Shown in pieces: positions 1 through 8,654 of a DNA stretch of 31,273 nucleotides. This DNA is from Bacteroidota bacterium (GTDB lineage: Bacteria; Bacteroidota; Bacteroidia; Chitinophagales; Chitinophagaceae): positions 1 to 31,273 of the forward strand of contig CANHIR010000001.1 of assembly GCA_947461015.1 (NCBI GenBank). Direction: 5' to 3'. The notes below the pieces were generated by a model. The model saw nothing but the letters and a program-made list of their open reading frames with translations, ran no database searches and had not been told where the DNA came from. Within the stretch, counting starts at the first letter, position 1. Each line of letters begins with the position of its first letter. The position numbers were made by a program, and so were the translations under genes.

Positions 1-957
1 ATTGCTATGATGATGGCAGGTATGTGGGTAGCCAATTTAAATTATTGGGGTTGTAACCAATACATTACGCAAAGAGCATTGGGCTCGGATTTAAAAACAG
101 CAAGGTCGGGTATCTTTTTTGCAGCCATCTTAAAATTATTTATGCCTCTGTTGGTCGTGATACCAGGGATAGCGGCTTATGTTTTATATAAAAATCAAGA
201 GTCATTACATACGCTTATTCCATTTCAACAAGCAACAATGGAAGCACTAAAATCAAAACCCGACAATGCTTATTCATCTGTGATTGGATTTTTACCTATC
301 GGCTTAAAAGGCTTGTCTATGGCGGCTTTGACGGCAGCGATTGTTGCTTCTTTGGCAGGCAAAGCAAATAGCATTTCTACCATATTTTCTTTAGATATTT
401 ATAAAAAATATTTAAATAAAAAGTCTTCGGACCGCAATATTGTGAACACGGGAAGAATTGTAATTTTGGTTTCATTCATTATTGCTATTCTTATTAACTG
501 GAACGACAGCTTGGGCATTGGTGGAAAAGGCGGATTTGAATTCATTCAAAAATATACTGGTTATATTTCACCCGTTATTTTTCCTGTTTTCTTATTGGGC
601 TTCTTCTGGAAAAAAACAACTTCCAAAGCGGCTATCTCAGGAATCGTTTTAGGATTACTACTTTCCATTTTATTTGATAAGTTTTTACCAAGTATGCTTG
701 GCAATGAAACTATTTTATATTCAGCACTACCTAATGGAAAGGGTGGGTTTGAAATTCCTTATTTGATTCAAATGGGGTGGGTATTCTTATTTACAAGTAT
801 TATAATGATTGTTATTAGTCTGATAGATGTAAAAGGACAAACGCATGCCAATGATTTACAAGAAGACACTACAAAGTATAAACTTACCAATACACATATC
901 GCTATGATTATTGCTATACTAGTTGTGGTAGCTGGATTATATATCAAATTCTGGTAA
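1..957 (+). CDS. Sodium:solute symporter (SSS/SGLT family), C-terminal part
   Basis: Inner-membrane sodium-coupled uptake carrier; the solute cannot be told from sequence. The frame is open from the first base (I-A-M-M-M...), so the gene begins outside the window and only about 317 C-terminal residues are seen. The conserved SGLT-type stretch NLNYWGCNQYITQRALG is near the visible start, followed by many hydrophobic segments and a final membrane helix near the C-terminus. The stop is 10 bases before an exported D-aminoacylase gene on the same strand, so the two are probably co-transcribed. That suggests it imports a product of the deacylase, such as an amino acid or a sugar-linked fragment; this is inference. 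The family assignment is firm. Confidence 0.9.
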   Translation: MAMMMAGMWVANLNYWGCNQYITQRALGSDLKTARSGIFFAAILKLFMPLLVVIPGIAAYVLYKNQESLHTLIPFQQATMEALKSKPDNAYSSVIGFLPIGLKGLSMAALTAAIVASLAGKANSISTIFSLDIYKKYLNKKSSDRNIVNTGRIVILVSFIIAILINWNDSLGIGGKGGFEFIQKYTGYISPVIFPVFLLGFFWKKTTSKAAISGIVLGLLLSILFDKFLPSMLGNETILYSALPNGKGGFEIPYLIQMGWVFLFTSIIMIVISLIDVKGQTHANDLQEDTTKYKLTNTHIAMIIAILVVVAGLYIKFW

Positions 958-967
958 AAAAAATAGT

Positions 968-2512
968 ATGAGAAAATTTATTTGTATACAATTAACCGCT
1001 GCAATTTTATTATTACATGGTAGTTTATTTGCACAACAAAAAGTAGTTAATCGTAAAAATAGTGCTACCACACTTATTTCAAATGTAAAAATAATAGATG
1101 GTACTGGGGCGCTGGCAAAATTCGGTGCGGTAAGAATTTTGGGTGATCAAATTATGGAAGTGGGAGATTTAAAGACAATTAAAAATGAAACCATCATCAA
1201 TGGAAAAGGATTGGTGTTGGCACCTGGTTTTATTGATGCGCACAGTCATCACTTGGGAGATTTGCAAAAAAAATCGGCAGGCTTATCTACTGCCAATCAA
1301 GGAATCACGACTATTGTGATTGGCCAAGACGGCGGAAGTTATCCAATGGATAGTTTGGAAAAAGACATGAAGCAAATCCCGGTGGTAGCCAATGTTGCTA
1401 GCTATACTGGACATTCAAGTTTGCGAGAGGAAGTGATGGGAGAAAATGATGTGTTGAGAAAAGCTACTCAGGCAGAGGTAGATAAAATGAAAAATATATT
1501 GGCTAGTGAATTGTCAAAAGGCGCATTGGGTTTATCTACAGGATTGGAGTATGAACAAGCATTTTACTCAAGTAGAGATGAAGTATTACAACTTGCACAA
1601 GTGGCAGCCAATGCAAACACAAGGTATATAAGTCATATAAGAAGCGAGGATGTAACCATGGCAGACGCATTGGATGAGATTATACAAATTGGAAAAATTA
1701 CTAAAATGCCAGTGCAAATATCTCATATTAAGCTTGCTAAAAAATCCGATTGGAATACAGCACCTGCAATATTAGCACAATTAGAAAAAGCAAGGGCTGA
1801 AGGCGTTCAAATCACTGCGGATGTATATCCCTATACTTTTTGGAATTCAACTTTACGCGTTTTATTTCCTGCGCGTGATTATACTAATATGGCAAGCGCG
1901 CAATTAGCCGTAACACAGTTATTTGATCCTACAGCCTCTTATATTGTACAATATGCACCTCAGCCAAGTTATGTTGGTAAAACAGTTGCTGCCATAGCAA
2001 AAGAAAGAAACGAATCGGAAGCACAAACATTAGTGAGTCTGGTTGCAATTGCAGCCGATTTTAAAGATAAAAATCCGGGTTATAAAGGAAGCATTGAAGC
2101 CATTGCTGCAAAATCTATGAGCGAATCAGACGTATCAAAATTCATGCAATGGCCTTTTACAGTAATTTGCTCTGATGGCAATGGTGGCGGACATCCTAGA
2201 GGATACGGATCCTTTACACGTATATTGGGTAAGTATGTAAGAGAAGACAAAATAATGAGTTTAGAAACGGCCATTTATAAAATGACAGGACAAACAGCAA
2301 GTTATTTAGGCATTAAAGACAGGGGCATTATTGAAGCAGGGAAAAAAGCAGATTTAGTTTTGTTGAATCCAGAAACAGTAATAGATCATGCAGTGATTGG
2401 CAATAGCAATGCATTATCAACGGGTATAGCAATGGTTTGGGTAAACGGCCAACTTATTTATAAAAACCAAAAAGCAACGGGCTTAAAACCGGGTGTGCTT
2501 ATAAAGCGATAG
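968..2512 (+). CDS. Exported D-aminoacylase / N-acyl-D-amino-acid deacylase (amidohydrolase)
   Basis: Metal-dependent hydrolase expected to remove an acyl group from N-acyl-D-amino acids. Residues 1-22 form a signal peptide (ends LFAQ), so it acts in the periplasm or outside. Amidohydrolase metal sites are visible: D90-A-H92-S-H94, H223 in YISHIRSED, H253 in QISHIKLA, and D403 in SDGNGGGHP. The family's bridging cysteine (Cys96 of the Alcaligenes enzyme, normally in a GNCG context) appears replaced by D121 in IGQDGG. The C-terminal GKKADLVLLNP is typical of the composite beta-sandwich. 514 residues is normal for the family. It sits 10 bases after the symporter and about 100 bases before the DgcN/DgcA-like pair. 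The family is firm; the exact acyl-amino-acid substrate is unknown. Confidence 0.9.
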   Translation: MRKFICIQLTAAILLLHGSLFAQQKVVNRKNSATTLISNVKIIDGTGALAKFGAVRILGDQIMEVGDLKTIKNETIINGKGLVLAPGFIDAHSHHLGDLQKKSAGLSTANQGITTIVIGQDGGSYPMDSLEKDMKQIPVVANVASYTGHSSLREEVMGENDVLRKATQAEVDKMKNILASELSKGALGLSTGLEYEQAFYSSRDEVLQLAQVAANANTRYISHIRSEDVTMADALDEIIQIGKITKMPVQISHIKLAKKSDWNTAPAILAQLEKARAEGVQITADVYPYTFWNSTLRVLFPARDYTNMASAQLAVTQLFDPTASYIVQYAPQPSYVGKTVAAIAKERNESEAQTLVSLVAIAADFKDKNPGYKGSIEAIAAKSMSESDVSKFMQWPFTVICSDGNGGGHPRGYGSFTRILGKYVREDKIMSLETAIYKMTGQTASYLGIKDRGIIEAGKKADLVLLNPETVIDHAVIGNSNALSTGIAMVWVNGQLIYKNQKATGLKPGVLIKR

Positions 2513-2557
2513 TGTTGATCATGGAACGTAAATAACTTACATGTAGCGTTAATAAAT

Positions 2558-2565
2558 TAATTTTA
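2558..2565 (+). promoter_or_regulatory. Probable -7 promoter element (TAATTTTA) for the DUF1611-epimerase genes
   Basis: The box fits the Bacteroidota consensus TAnnTTTG except for the last base. It lies 48 bases before the start codon at 2613, in the only sizeable gap (100 bases) between the D-aminoacylase and the DgcN-like gene. I see no clear -33 TTG at the right spacing. It would give the downstream genes a promoter of their own. Confidence 0.4.
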
Positions 2566-2612
2566 GCACCATATATTTAGATTTTTAAAAACATAATTAC
2601 AAATAAAGGTCA

Positions 2613-3674
2613 ATGGATAATATAAACAACAATGCTATCGTACTTACCAATGGACTATTAACCTCATCGGATGCGAAAACGGCGCATGGACTTATTAGGG
2701 GAACAGAGCGTTTTAAAATTATAGGTATTGTTGACTGTGCGGAAACTGCAGGAAAAGATGCGGGTGAATTATTAGATGGAACAAATAGAAACATACCTGT
2801 GTTTGAAAATTTTGAAACAGCCATTGCATCTGTAAATGACATTCATTATTTAATTATTGGTGTAGCAACAGTAGGCGGAAAGTTGCCAGGTAATATGTTA
2901 GAAGTAGTTATTAAAGCAATCAATGCAGGTGTTTCCATCGTAAATGGATTACATGAATATTTAAATGAAAAGCCCGAAGTTGTTGCTTTGGCAAATTCAA
3001 AAGGGGTTACCTTAATTGATATTAGAAAACCAAAATTAAGGGAGGACTTGCATTTTTGGACTGGCGAAATATTTAAAGTAACAGCGCCCATCATAGCCGT
3101 AATTGGTATGGATTGTGCAATGGGTAAACGCACCACTGCTAGAATGTTAAGGCAAGCATGCGAAGCCAATGGCATAAAAGGCCAAATGATTTATACGGGT
3201 CAAACGGGGTGGTTGCAAGGAGGCAAATATGGTTTTGTATTTGATTCCACTTTAAATGATTTTGTTTCGGGAGAATTGGAAAACGCCATTGTAAGCTGTT
3301 GGAAAGAAACCAGCGCGGACATTATTTTTTTAGAAGGCCAATCCTCCCTTCGCAATCCAAGTGGGCCTTGTGGCATTGAACTATTAATTTCGGGCAATGC
3401 AAAACAGGTGGTTTTATTATTTGCGCCCAAAAGAAAATACTTTGACAATGATGCACATTGGGGCGAAATTCCATCGGTGGAATCCGAGATTGAAATTATT
3501 GAAAAGCTAGGATCAAAAGTAATTGCAGTGGCAGTGAATACGGAGGATTGCACCAATGAGGAAGCTTTTGCTTATCAAAAGGAGTATGAACAAAAATTAA
3601 ATATTCCCGTATTGCTTCCCATTCAAGAAGGCGTAGATAAATTAATTCCAACCTTAAAGGGTTTGATAAAATAG
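2613..3674 (+). CDS. dgcN: DUF1611 P-loop protein, probable D-glutamate N-acetyltransferase (DgcN-like)
   Basis: 353-residue cytoplasmic protein with a Rossmann-like N-terminal domain (about 1-150) and a P-loop C-terminal domain (about 152-353). The Walker A motif is G165-MDCAMGKRT; further family signatures are YTGQTGWLQGGKYG and LEGQSSLRNPSGP. DUF1611 proteins were long unassigned. Members called DgcN have been reported to N-acetylate D-glutamate, working with an enolase-superfamily racemase (DgcA) that turns N-acetyl-D-Glu into N-acetyl-L-Glu. Here the stop is 6 bases before exactly such an enolase-superfamily gene, which supports that assignment. An older alternative is muropeptide (L-Ala-D-Glu) recycling. 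The family is firm; the reaction is transferred by homology and context. Confidence 0.8.
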   Translation: MDNINNNAIVLTNGLLTSSDAKTAHGLIRGTERFKIIGIVDCAETAGKDAGELLDGTNRNIPVFENFETAIASVNDIHYLIIGVATVGGKLPGNMLEVVIKAINAGVSIVNGLHEYLNEKPEVVALANSKGVTLIDIRKPKLREDLHFWTGEIFKVTAPIIAVIGMDCAMGKRTTARMLRQACEANGIKGQMIYTGQTGWLQGGKYGFVFDSTLNDFVSGELENAIVSCWKETSADIIFLEGQSSLRNPSGPCGIELLISGNAKQVVLLFAPKRKYFDNDAHWGEIPSVESEIEIIEKLGSKVIAVAVNTEDCTNEEAFAYQKEYEQKLNIPVLLPIQEGVDKLIPTLKGLIK

Positions 3675-3680
3675 TTCATT

Positions 3681-4751
3681 ATGAAAATTGTTGCTATTAG
3701 GTCCTATTTAAAGAACATGGCATTAACCAAGCCATATACGATTGCTTATAATACTTTCACAGATGTAAGCTTGGCTTTTTTTGAAGTGGAATTAGAAAAT
3801 GGCATGATAGGCTATGGTTCAGGTTCACCCGCCGAAGAGGTAGTAGGTGAAACCACACAGCAAACCGCAGCCAATTTAAAAACCGAATTCGTACAAAATT
3901 TTGTAGGCAGGGATATAAGACATTTCCAACAAATTATTTTTGAAAGTATAGGGCATTTCCCTCATCTACCTGGAACACAAGCAGCCATTGATATTGCGTT
4001 GCATGATGCTTTTGGTAAATTTATTGGTATTTCGGTTGCAGAATTTTATGGACAAAAAATGAATGGCTTGCCAACTTCGGTAACCATTGGCATTAAAAAT
4101 GTTTCCGAAACTTTGTTGGAAGCCAAAGGATATCAGGATTTAGGTTTTAAAATATTGAAAGTAAAAACAGGGTTGAATGTAGAGGAGGATATTGAAAGAG
4201 TTGTAAAATTAAAAGAACAATTTGGTAATCAATTTAAAATAAGAGTAGATGCGAATCAAGGGTATACAATCAATGATTTGAAAAAATTTATAGCCGCTAC
4301 AAAGCATCAGGGATTAGAATTAATTGAACAACCAATGCCAGTAGGAACGGAAAAAGAATTATTCTCCTTGCCTTTGGCGGAAAGAAAATTATTAGCAGCC
4401 GACGAATCTTTAAAAAATCCGAAAGCTGCTTTGCAGCTAGCATCAAACGAGCAACCTTTTGGTATTTATAATATTAAATTAATGAAATGTGGAGGTTTGG
4501 TTGGCGCATTAGGGATTGCCAATATTGCAAACAATGCGAATATTGATTTATTCTGGGGTTGTAATGATGAAAGCATAATAAGTATTACGGCTGCATTACA
4601 TGTTGCATATGCCTGTCCCAATACCAAATACATTGATTTAGACGGAAGCTTGGACTTGGCGGAGGATTTGGTAAAAGGGGGTTTTGAAATAGTAAATGGA
4701 GCTTTGCATATTAACAATGCACCAGGCTTTGGATTTAGTAAGCTTACTTAA
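3681..4751 (+). CDS. dgcA: Dipeptide epimerase / N-acetyl-D-glutamate racemase (enolase superfamily, DgcA-like)
   Basis: Muconate-lactonizing-type enolase-superfamily enzyme, 356 residues, cytoplasmic. All catalytic positions are visible: K160 and K162 in KVK, metal ligands D190 (RVDANQGY), E216 (LIEQP) and D241 (AADES), and the second catalytic lysine K266 (NIKLMKCGG). The D319-x-D321 pair (IDLDG) is the mark of L-Ala-D/L-Glu epimerases, which bind the substrate ammonium or amide group. It begins 6 bases after the DUF1611 gene, so the pair is almost certainly one transcript. Two roles are consistent with this: epimerising L-Ala-D-Glu from murein, or racemising N-acetyl-D-Glu made by the DgcN-like partner. 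The partner favours the second. The enzyme class is firm, the substrate less so. Confidence 0.85.
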   Translation: MKIVAIRSYLKNMALTKPYTIAYNTFTDVSLAFFEVELENGMIGYGSGSPAEEVVGETTQQTAANLKTEFVQNFVGRDIRHFQQIIFESIGHFPHLPGTQAAIDIALHDAFGKFIGISVAEFYGQKMNGLPTSVTIGIKNVSETLLEAKGYQDLGFKILKVKTGLNVEEDIERVVKLKEQFGNQFKIRVDANQGYTINDLKKFIAATKHQGLELIEQPMPVGTEKELFSLPLAERKLLAADESLKNPKAALQLASNEQPFGIYNIKLMKCGGLVGALGIANIANNANIDLFWGCNDESIISITAALHVAYACPNTKYIDLDGSLDLAEDLVKGGFEIVNGALHINNAPGFGFSKLT

Positions 4752-4798
4752 TTTTTCCAAGCTTAGGTTTTACGATTCCTTATTTTTAATATAATCAA

Positions 4799-6187
4799 AT
4801 GAACACATTAGAAACACTGAAGCCGAAAGTTGGATTGCGTGCTGCTACTTTTTTAGTAGTGAGTGTAATAATAGGTTCGGGTGTTTTTAAAAAAATTGCG
4901 CCAATGGCGCAGGAGTTGGGCAGTCCCTGGTTAATTATATTGTGCTGGATTTTAGCAGGACTCATTAGTTTAGCGGGTGCTTTATCCACCGCGGAAATGG
5001 TGAGTATGTTCCCCAATTCAGGAGGGGAGTATTTTTATTTTCAAAAAGTATATGGAAAGTTCTTTTCCTTTTTATATGGCTGGGCAAGTTTTACGGTAAT
5101 TAAGACAGCAGCCATCTCGGCACTCGCTTACATTTTTGCAGAATCATTGAATAGTTTATATCCATTGCCTGTGATGGGTTCTAATGCAACTTTTTTAGGC
5201 ATTGCTTTATTTCAAAATTTATCCATTAAAATGCTTGCATCAGCATTGATTATTTTATTAACCTTATTAAATTATAGAGGTGTTCAATTTGCAGAAAAGT
5301 TAAGTAGCTTTTTAACTTATTTAATGTTAATAGGCATTATATTTTTTATAGTTATTGGATTTACTTCGGGCAAAGGGAATGTAAATAACATTTCACAAAA
5401 TAGCAGTATTGTAGGACATTTAGCGCCACAAGGCTGGAACCTAATAAAAGCGTTATTTGTAGCAAGTTTGGGTGCGTTCTGGGGTTATGAAGGCTGGAAT
5501 AACATTGCTTATATAGGCGAAGAAGTAAAAAATCCAAAAAGAAATTTACCATTGTCTTTAGGCGTGGGTACCATTATTGTAATTGTTGCTTATGTGTTAT
5601 TAAACACTTTGTTTGTATATATTTTGCCCGTAGATTTTTTTATTGGATTAAATGCAGGTGGCAATAAAATTGCTGCAGTAGAAGTAGCAGGACAAATTAG
5701 TGGTAAGATTGGCATGACTTTAATTGCTTGTTTAATTCTAGTCACTACTTTAAATTCAACCAACAGCAGTATTCTAATGTCGGCCCGCATATTGTATGCA
5801 ATGGCAAGGGATAAAATGTTTTTTAATAAAGCTGCTTCAGTTCATAAAAAATACAATACACCCGATATTGCATTGTTTATTCAAGCGTTTTGGGCCATTA
5901 TGTTGGTATTTTCTGGCACTTTTGATCAGTTGACGGACATGTTGGTTTTTGCCTCTTTTTTATTTTATGGAAGTACCGCTTTAGGCGTAATTATATTACG
6001 CATTAAACACCCCGAAATTGAAAGAAAGTATAAGGTAATTGGCTATCCTTTTGTACCTGTCATTTTTTGCGTGTTTTGTGTAAGCTTGTTTATTAGTACT
6101 ATTATTCTTCAACCCTATTCGGCTATTTGGGGATTAAGCTTAATGGCTACAGGGTTGCCAGTTTATTTTTGGTTAACTAAAAAATAA
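4799..6187 (+). CDS. APC-family amino acid permease
   Basis: 462-residue inner-membrane carrier with about 12 hydrophobic helices. The first helix carries the substrate- and ion-binding signature VVSVIIGSGVFKK (the IGSG break), followed by the conserved ALSTAEMVSMFPNSGGEYFY stretch, as in LAT-like and serine/threonine exchangers of the APC superfamily. A later conserved region reads SLGAFWGYEGWNN. It follows the DgcA-like gene by 47 bases on the same strand, so it may be the import route for a free amino acid or small peptide feeding that pair, such as D-glutamate or its product. Substrate specificity is inference. The gene is convergent with the phosphodiesterase gene, only 19 bases away. 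Confidence 0.87.
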   Translation: MNTLETLKPKVGLRAATFLVVSVIIGSGVFKKIAPMAQELGSPWLIILCWILAGLISLAGALSTAEMVSMFPNSGGEYFYFQKVYGKFFSFLYGWASFTVIKTAAISALAYIFAESLNSLYPLPVMGSNATFLGIALFQNLSIKMLASALIILLTLLNYRGVQFAEKLSSFLTYLMLIGIIFFIVIGFTSGKGNVNNISQNSSIVGHLAPQGWNLIKALFVASLGAFWGYEGWNNIAYIGEEVKNPKRNLPLSLGVGTIIVIVAYVLLNTLFVYILPVDFFIGLNAGGNKIAAVEVAGQISGKIGMTLIACLILVTTLNSTNSSILMSARILYAMARDKMFFNKAASVHKKYNTPDIALFIQAFWAIMLVFSGTFDQLTDMLVFASFLFYGSTALGVIILRIKHPEIERKYKVIGYPFVPVIFCVFCVSLFISTIILQPYSAIWGLSLMATGLPVYFWLTKK

Positions 6188-6206
6188 ACAAGCGTAGTTA
6201 GTATCA

Positions 6207-7172
6207 TTATTTAATCAACATAGGAACAGCTTGTTGAGGATATACGATCCTAAGTCCTAAGTTATTTGCTTCTGTAATTTGCTTTTTTATATTTAGTTCA
6301 CAATTTTCACAAGGTTTAATATGCGTAACCGCAATTTGTACATTTTTTAAAGCACCGCCACTTAGGACATTTAATTTTTGTAACTCCATCATTAAAAGTT
6401 TAGGGGTCAAATGTCCAAAGAGGGCTTTTTCGGGGATGCTATTATCAAAAGATACTTCTATAAAAATACTTTTTAGTTGCTTATTTATAATTAAAGGGGT
6501 GATTGCTTTCCAAAGTGTAAATAGTTTATCTGAATTTTCTACAGTATCTGCGCCAGTATCGCCTAAGTATAATAAATAATCCTTGTTATTACGCACCAAA
6601 AAAGCACTACTCTCATATGGGTTTACGTGGCTTAATGAAAAAGGAGTAACTTTTAAATTGGTATTGAGTATTTCAATTTCTTTACCCGCTTCTAGTCTTT
6701 CATAACTATACTTGTTTAATATGGGCTTATCTCCCTCACTAGCAAAGTTGGCCCAGCTTTTCCAAGTAAAATAATTATTCTTTAGTACATCAATCACCGA
6801 AGGAAATGCATAAATCGGTTTGGCAATATCATTGGGGGCATTCATAATAAGTCCAGACAAGTGATCTAAATGTCCATGTGAGATAAAGTAGGCTTTAATA
6901 TATTTTTTTTGAAATTCATCGACACTTTTTGCATTCGTTACATGTTTTAATATCACTTTTTCTAAACCAGCATAAATGCTGCCTGCGTCTAGACAAATAA
7001 AATTATTACTACCCGCTGCTGCAATCAAATAAGCCGAAAGGTTAGCTTCATCTAAACCACCCTTCACTCCCAATGGGATTACTTTAAATCCTATATCCGT
7101 GCCGTGGTCTTGTGCTTTGACAAATCCAAATTGAAGAAAAAGGAATATCGTGCAAATATGTTTAAACTTCAT
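6207..7172 (-). CDS. Exported class II 3',5'-cyclic-nucleotide phosphodiesterase (metallo-beta-lactamase fold)
   Basis: 321 residues with a signal peptide (about 1-20, ends FVKAQ). The zinc-binding motif ISHGHLDHLSG supplies H99, H101, D103 and H104; further ligands are H182 (SLSHVNP), D205 (LGDTGAD) and H285 (VTHIKP). This arrangement, with the GHLTP stretch around H254, is that of PDEase_II, the family of yeast PDE1 and the periplasmic CpdP of Vibrio. The expected reaction is hydrolysis of cAMP or cGMP outside the cytoplasm. It is divergent from the L,D-transpeptidase gene across about 50 bases of AT-rich DNA. Another small phosphodiester substrate is possible, but the family match is clear. 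Confidence 0.82.
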   Translation of the reverse strand: MKFKHICTIFLFLQFGFVKAQDHGTDIGFKVIPLGVKGGLDEANLSAYLIAAAGSNNFICLDAGSIYAGLEKVILKHVTNAKSVDEFQKKYIKAYFISHGHLDHLSGLIMNAPNDIAKPIYAFPSVIDVLKNNYFTWKSWANFASEGDKPILNKYSYERLEAGKEIEILNTNLKVTPFSLSHVNPYESSAFLVRNNKDYLLYLGDTGADTVENSDKLFTLWKAITPLIINKQLKSIFIEVSFDNSIPEKALFGHLTPKLLMMELQKLNVLSGGALKNVQIAVTHIKPCENCELNIKKQITEANNLGLRIVYPQQAVPMLIK

Positions 7173-7222
7173 TTTAAAAAATAATATATAATAAAAATAA
7201 TTTATTTATCTTTATTAAGCGT

Positions 7223-8425
7223 ATGAAAATAATTTATACAATATTACTATTAGTTTTTGTAAGTATACAAACGTATGCGCAAGCAGATGGGAATGCTTCT
7301 AATACTTTATTTGTTGGTCATCCTGAAAGGGTAACTGCACTAGATAGTTTGTTTACCAATGCTCAAAGTTTAGGATTAAATAAATTAGATTATCAAGAAG
7401 CATATGCCAAGGCCATACAATCGGGTACCCATGCCGATTCCTTATTGCTTAAGGTGGCTATCCGTTTTTTTACCCATGTAGCAAATGGAAATACAACGCC
7501 TAAGTTACAGTATGAAGGAGCCCATTTTAACAAAAATGAATATGACATTCCCGAATTGGTTAAAACATATGCCCGGGGTAATAATTTAGGAGGCTTGGCA
7601 AGATATTTCACTTTGAATGCAAAAGAAGTTGGTATTATACTTGACACCTTGCAATATTATATGGACGCCAATCATTTTGATAAGGATAAAGTACAGTTAT
7701 TAGAAAAAGCAGCAAATGAATTTAGATGGATTAGTTCAATTAGGAGTAACAACAAAATAATTTTAGTAAATATACCGGCAGCACATTTAAATGCGTATGA
7801 TAGTAATAAATTAAAAATTAACATGCGTGTAATTGTTGGTAAGTCATGGACTAAAACCAATACCCTCTCTTCATTGGTAACAAGAATAGTGCTTAATCCA
7901 TATTGGCATGTCCCAGGCAGTATTATTAGAAAAGAAATGATTCCTAAGTTTAAAAATGATAAAGCGTACTTTTCAAAACATGGTTATACGGTGCTTGATG
8001 CTGCTGGAAAATCGGTTGACTTAAGCACGGCAGATGCAAGCGCTTATTCCGAAAGTAATTTTCCATTTTCTATTCGTCAACATACAGGCGCATACAACTC
8101 TTTAGGGTTATTAAAAATTGAGTTTAATAGTCCTTCTGCTATTTACTTGCATGATTCGCCAGAGAAAAAATTATTTAAAAATGAAAGTAGATTTTACAGC
8201 CATGGTTGTGTTAGATTAGAAAAGCCTATTGAATTAGGAAAGTGGATATTGCAAGAAAATAGAAAAGAAATTGACAGCTTTGATTTTGTAAATCCTGGAA
8301 AATATTCAAAACCGCAATACATAAATGTTACTTCCCCAACACAAGTAGTTATTTGGTATAGCTTGGTGGATTTTGATAGCAATGGAAAATTAAAATTCTA
8401 CAAAAATATTTATAATAAAAAGTAG
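7223..8425 (+). CDS. Exported L,D-transpeptidase (YcbB/LdtD-like, short form)
   Basis: 400 residues; signal peptide about 1-20 (ends QTYAQ). The YkuD catalytic domain occupies roughly 177-340, with the catalytic motif SHGCVRLEKP (H327, C329) and the YcbB hallmark that puts IYLHDSP just before it. The N-terminal region (about 25-170) resembles the scaffold domain of YcbB enzymes. YcbB of E. coli has about 615 residues with a peptidoglycan-binding segment; I see none here, so this is a reduced version. Predicted role: forming 3-3 crosslinks in murein or exchanging terminal D-amino acids in the periplasm. That fits the D-amino-acid genes upstream, though a functional link is inference. A TATCTTTA box at 7207-7214 lies just ahead of the start. 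Confidence 0.85.
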   Translation: MKIIYTILLLVFVSIQTYAQADGNASNTLFVGHPERVTALDSLFTNAQSLGLNKLDYQEAYAKAIQSGTHADSLLLKVAIRFFTHVANGNTTPKLQYEGAHFNKNEYDIPELVKTYARGNNLGGLARYFTLNAKEVGIILDTLQYYMDANHFDKDKVQLLEKAANEFRWISSIRSNNKIILVNIPAAHLNAYDSNKLKINMRVIVGKSWTKTNTLSSLVTRIVLNPYWHVPGSIIRKEMIPKFKNDKAYFSKHGYTVLDAAGKSVDLSTADASAYSESNFPFSIRQHTGAYNSLGLLKIEFNSPSAIYLHDSPEKKLFKNESRFYSHGCVRLEKPIELGKWILQENRKEIDSFDFVNPGKYSKPQYINVTSPTQVVIWYSLVDFDSNGKLKFYKNIYNKK

Positions 8426-8442
8426 TTTATTGCTTTTTATTA
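8413..8442 (+). terminator. Possible bidirectional hairpin between convergent genes
   Basis: TAATAAAAAG (8413-8422) pairs perfectly with CTTTTTATTA (8433-8442) around a 10-base loop, and a T-rich run follows. It spans the stop codons of both convergent genes (8423-8425 plus, 8427-8429 minus). The stem is almost all A-T, so stability is low; its placement is the main argument. Confidence 0.4.
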
Positions 8443-8654
8443 TTTTTAAGATAAAGCGTATAAAATTGCGTAATGAATTTTACATCCTTCGTTTCGCTGG
8501 TTATGGAATGATCATTCATGAGCATAGCCACTTTTTCATAAACTACATTTTGATCGGAAAGCCAGGTTTGAACTTGATCATGAAACGGGAAATCAATTAA
8601 CGCATTTTCACATTCACTTTCAAGCATTTTTATTTTATAAGATAGGCTTGACAT
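8427..8654 (-). CDS. Small protein of unknown function, coupled to XRE regulator
   Basis: 75 residues, charged, no signal peptide and no membrane segment; I do not recognise a domain. Its ATG (8654-8652) shares one base with the stop of the upstream XRE-type regulator gene (TAATG), so translation is probably coupled and the two proteins are made together. Such pairings often mean a partner or an antagonist of the regulator, but nothing in the sequence proves this. The gene ends two bases from the convergent L,D-transpeptidase stop. Reality of the gene is supported by the exact overlap and by its filling the space. Confidence 0.6.
   Translation of the reverse strand: MSSLSYKIKMLESECENALIDFPFHDQVQTWLSDQNVVYEKVAMLMNDHSITSETKDVKFITQFYTLYLKNNKKQ

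Noticed and set aside
2846..3556. Minus-strand open frames opposite the DgcN-like gene
   Set aside because: They are shadows of a well-supported plus-strand gene with intact motifs; their translations show no domain.
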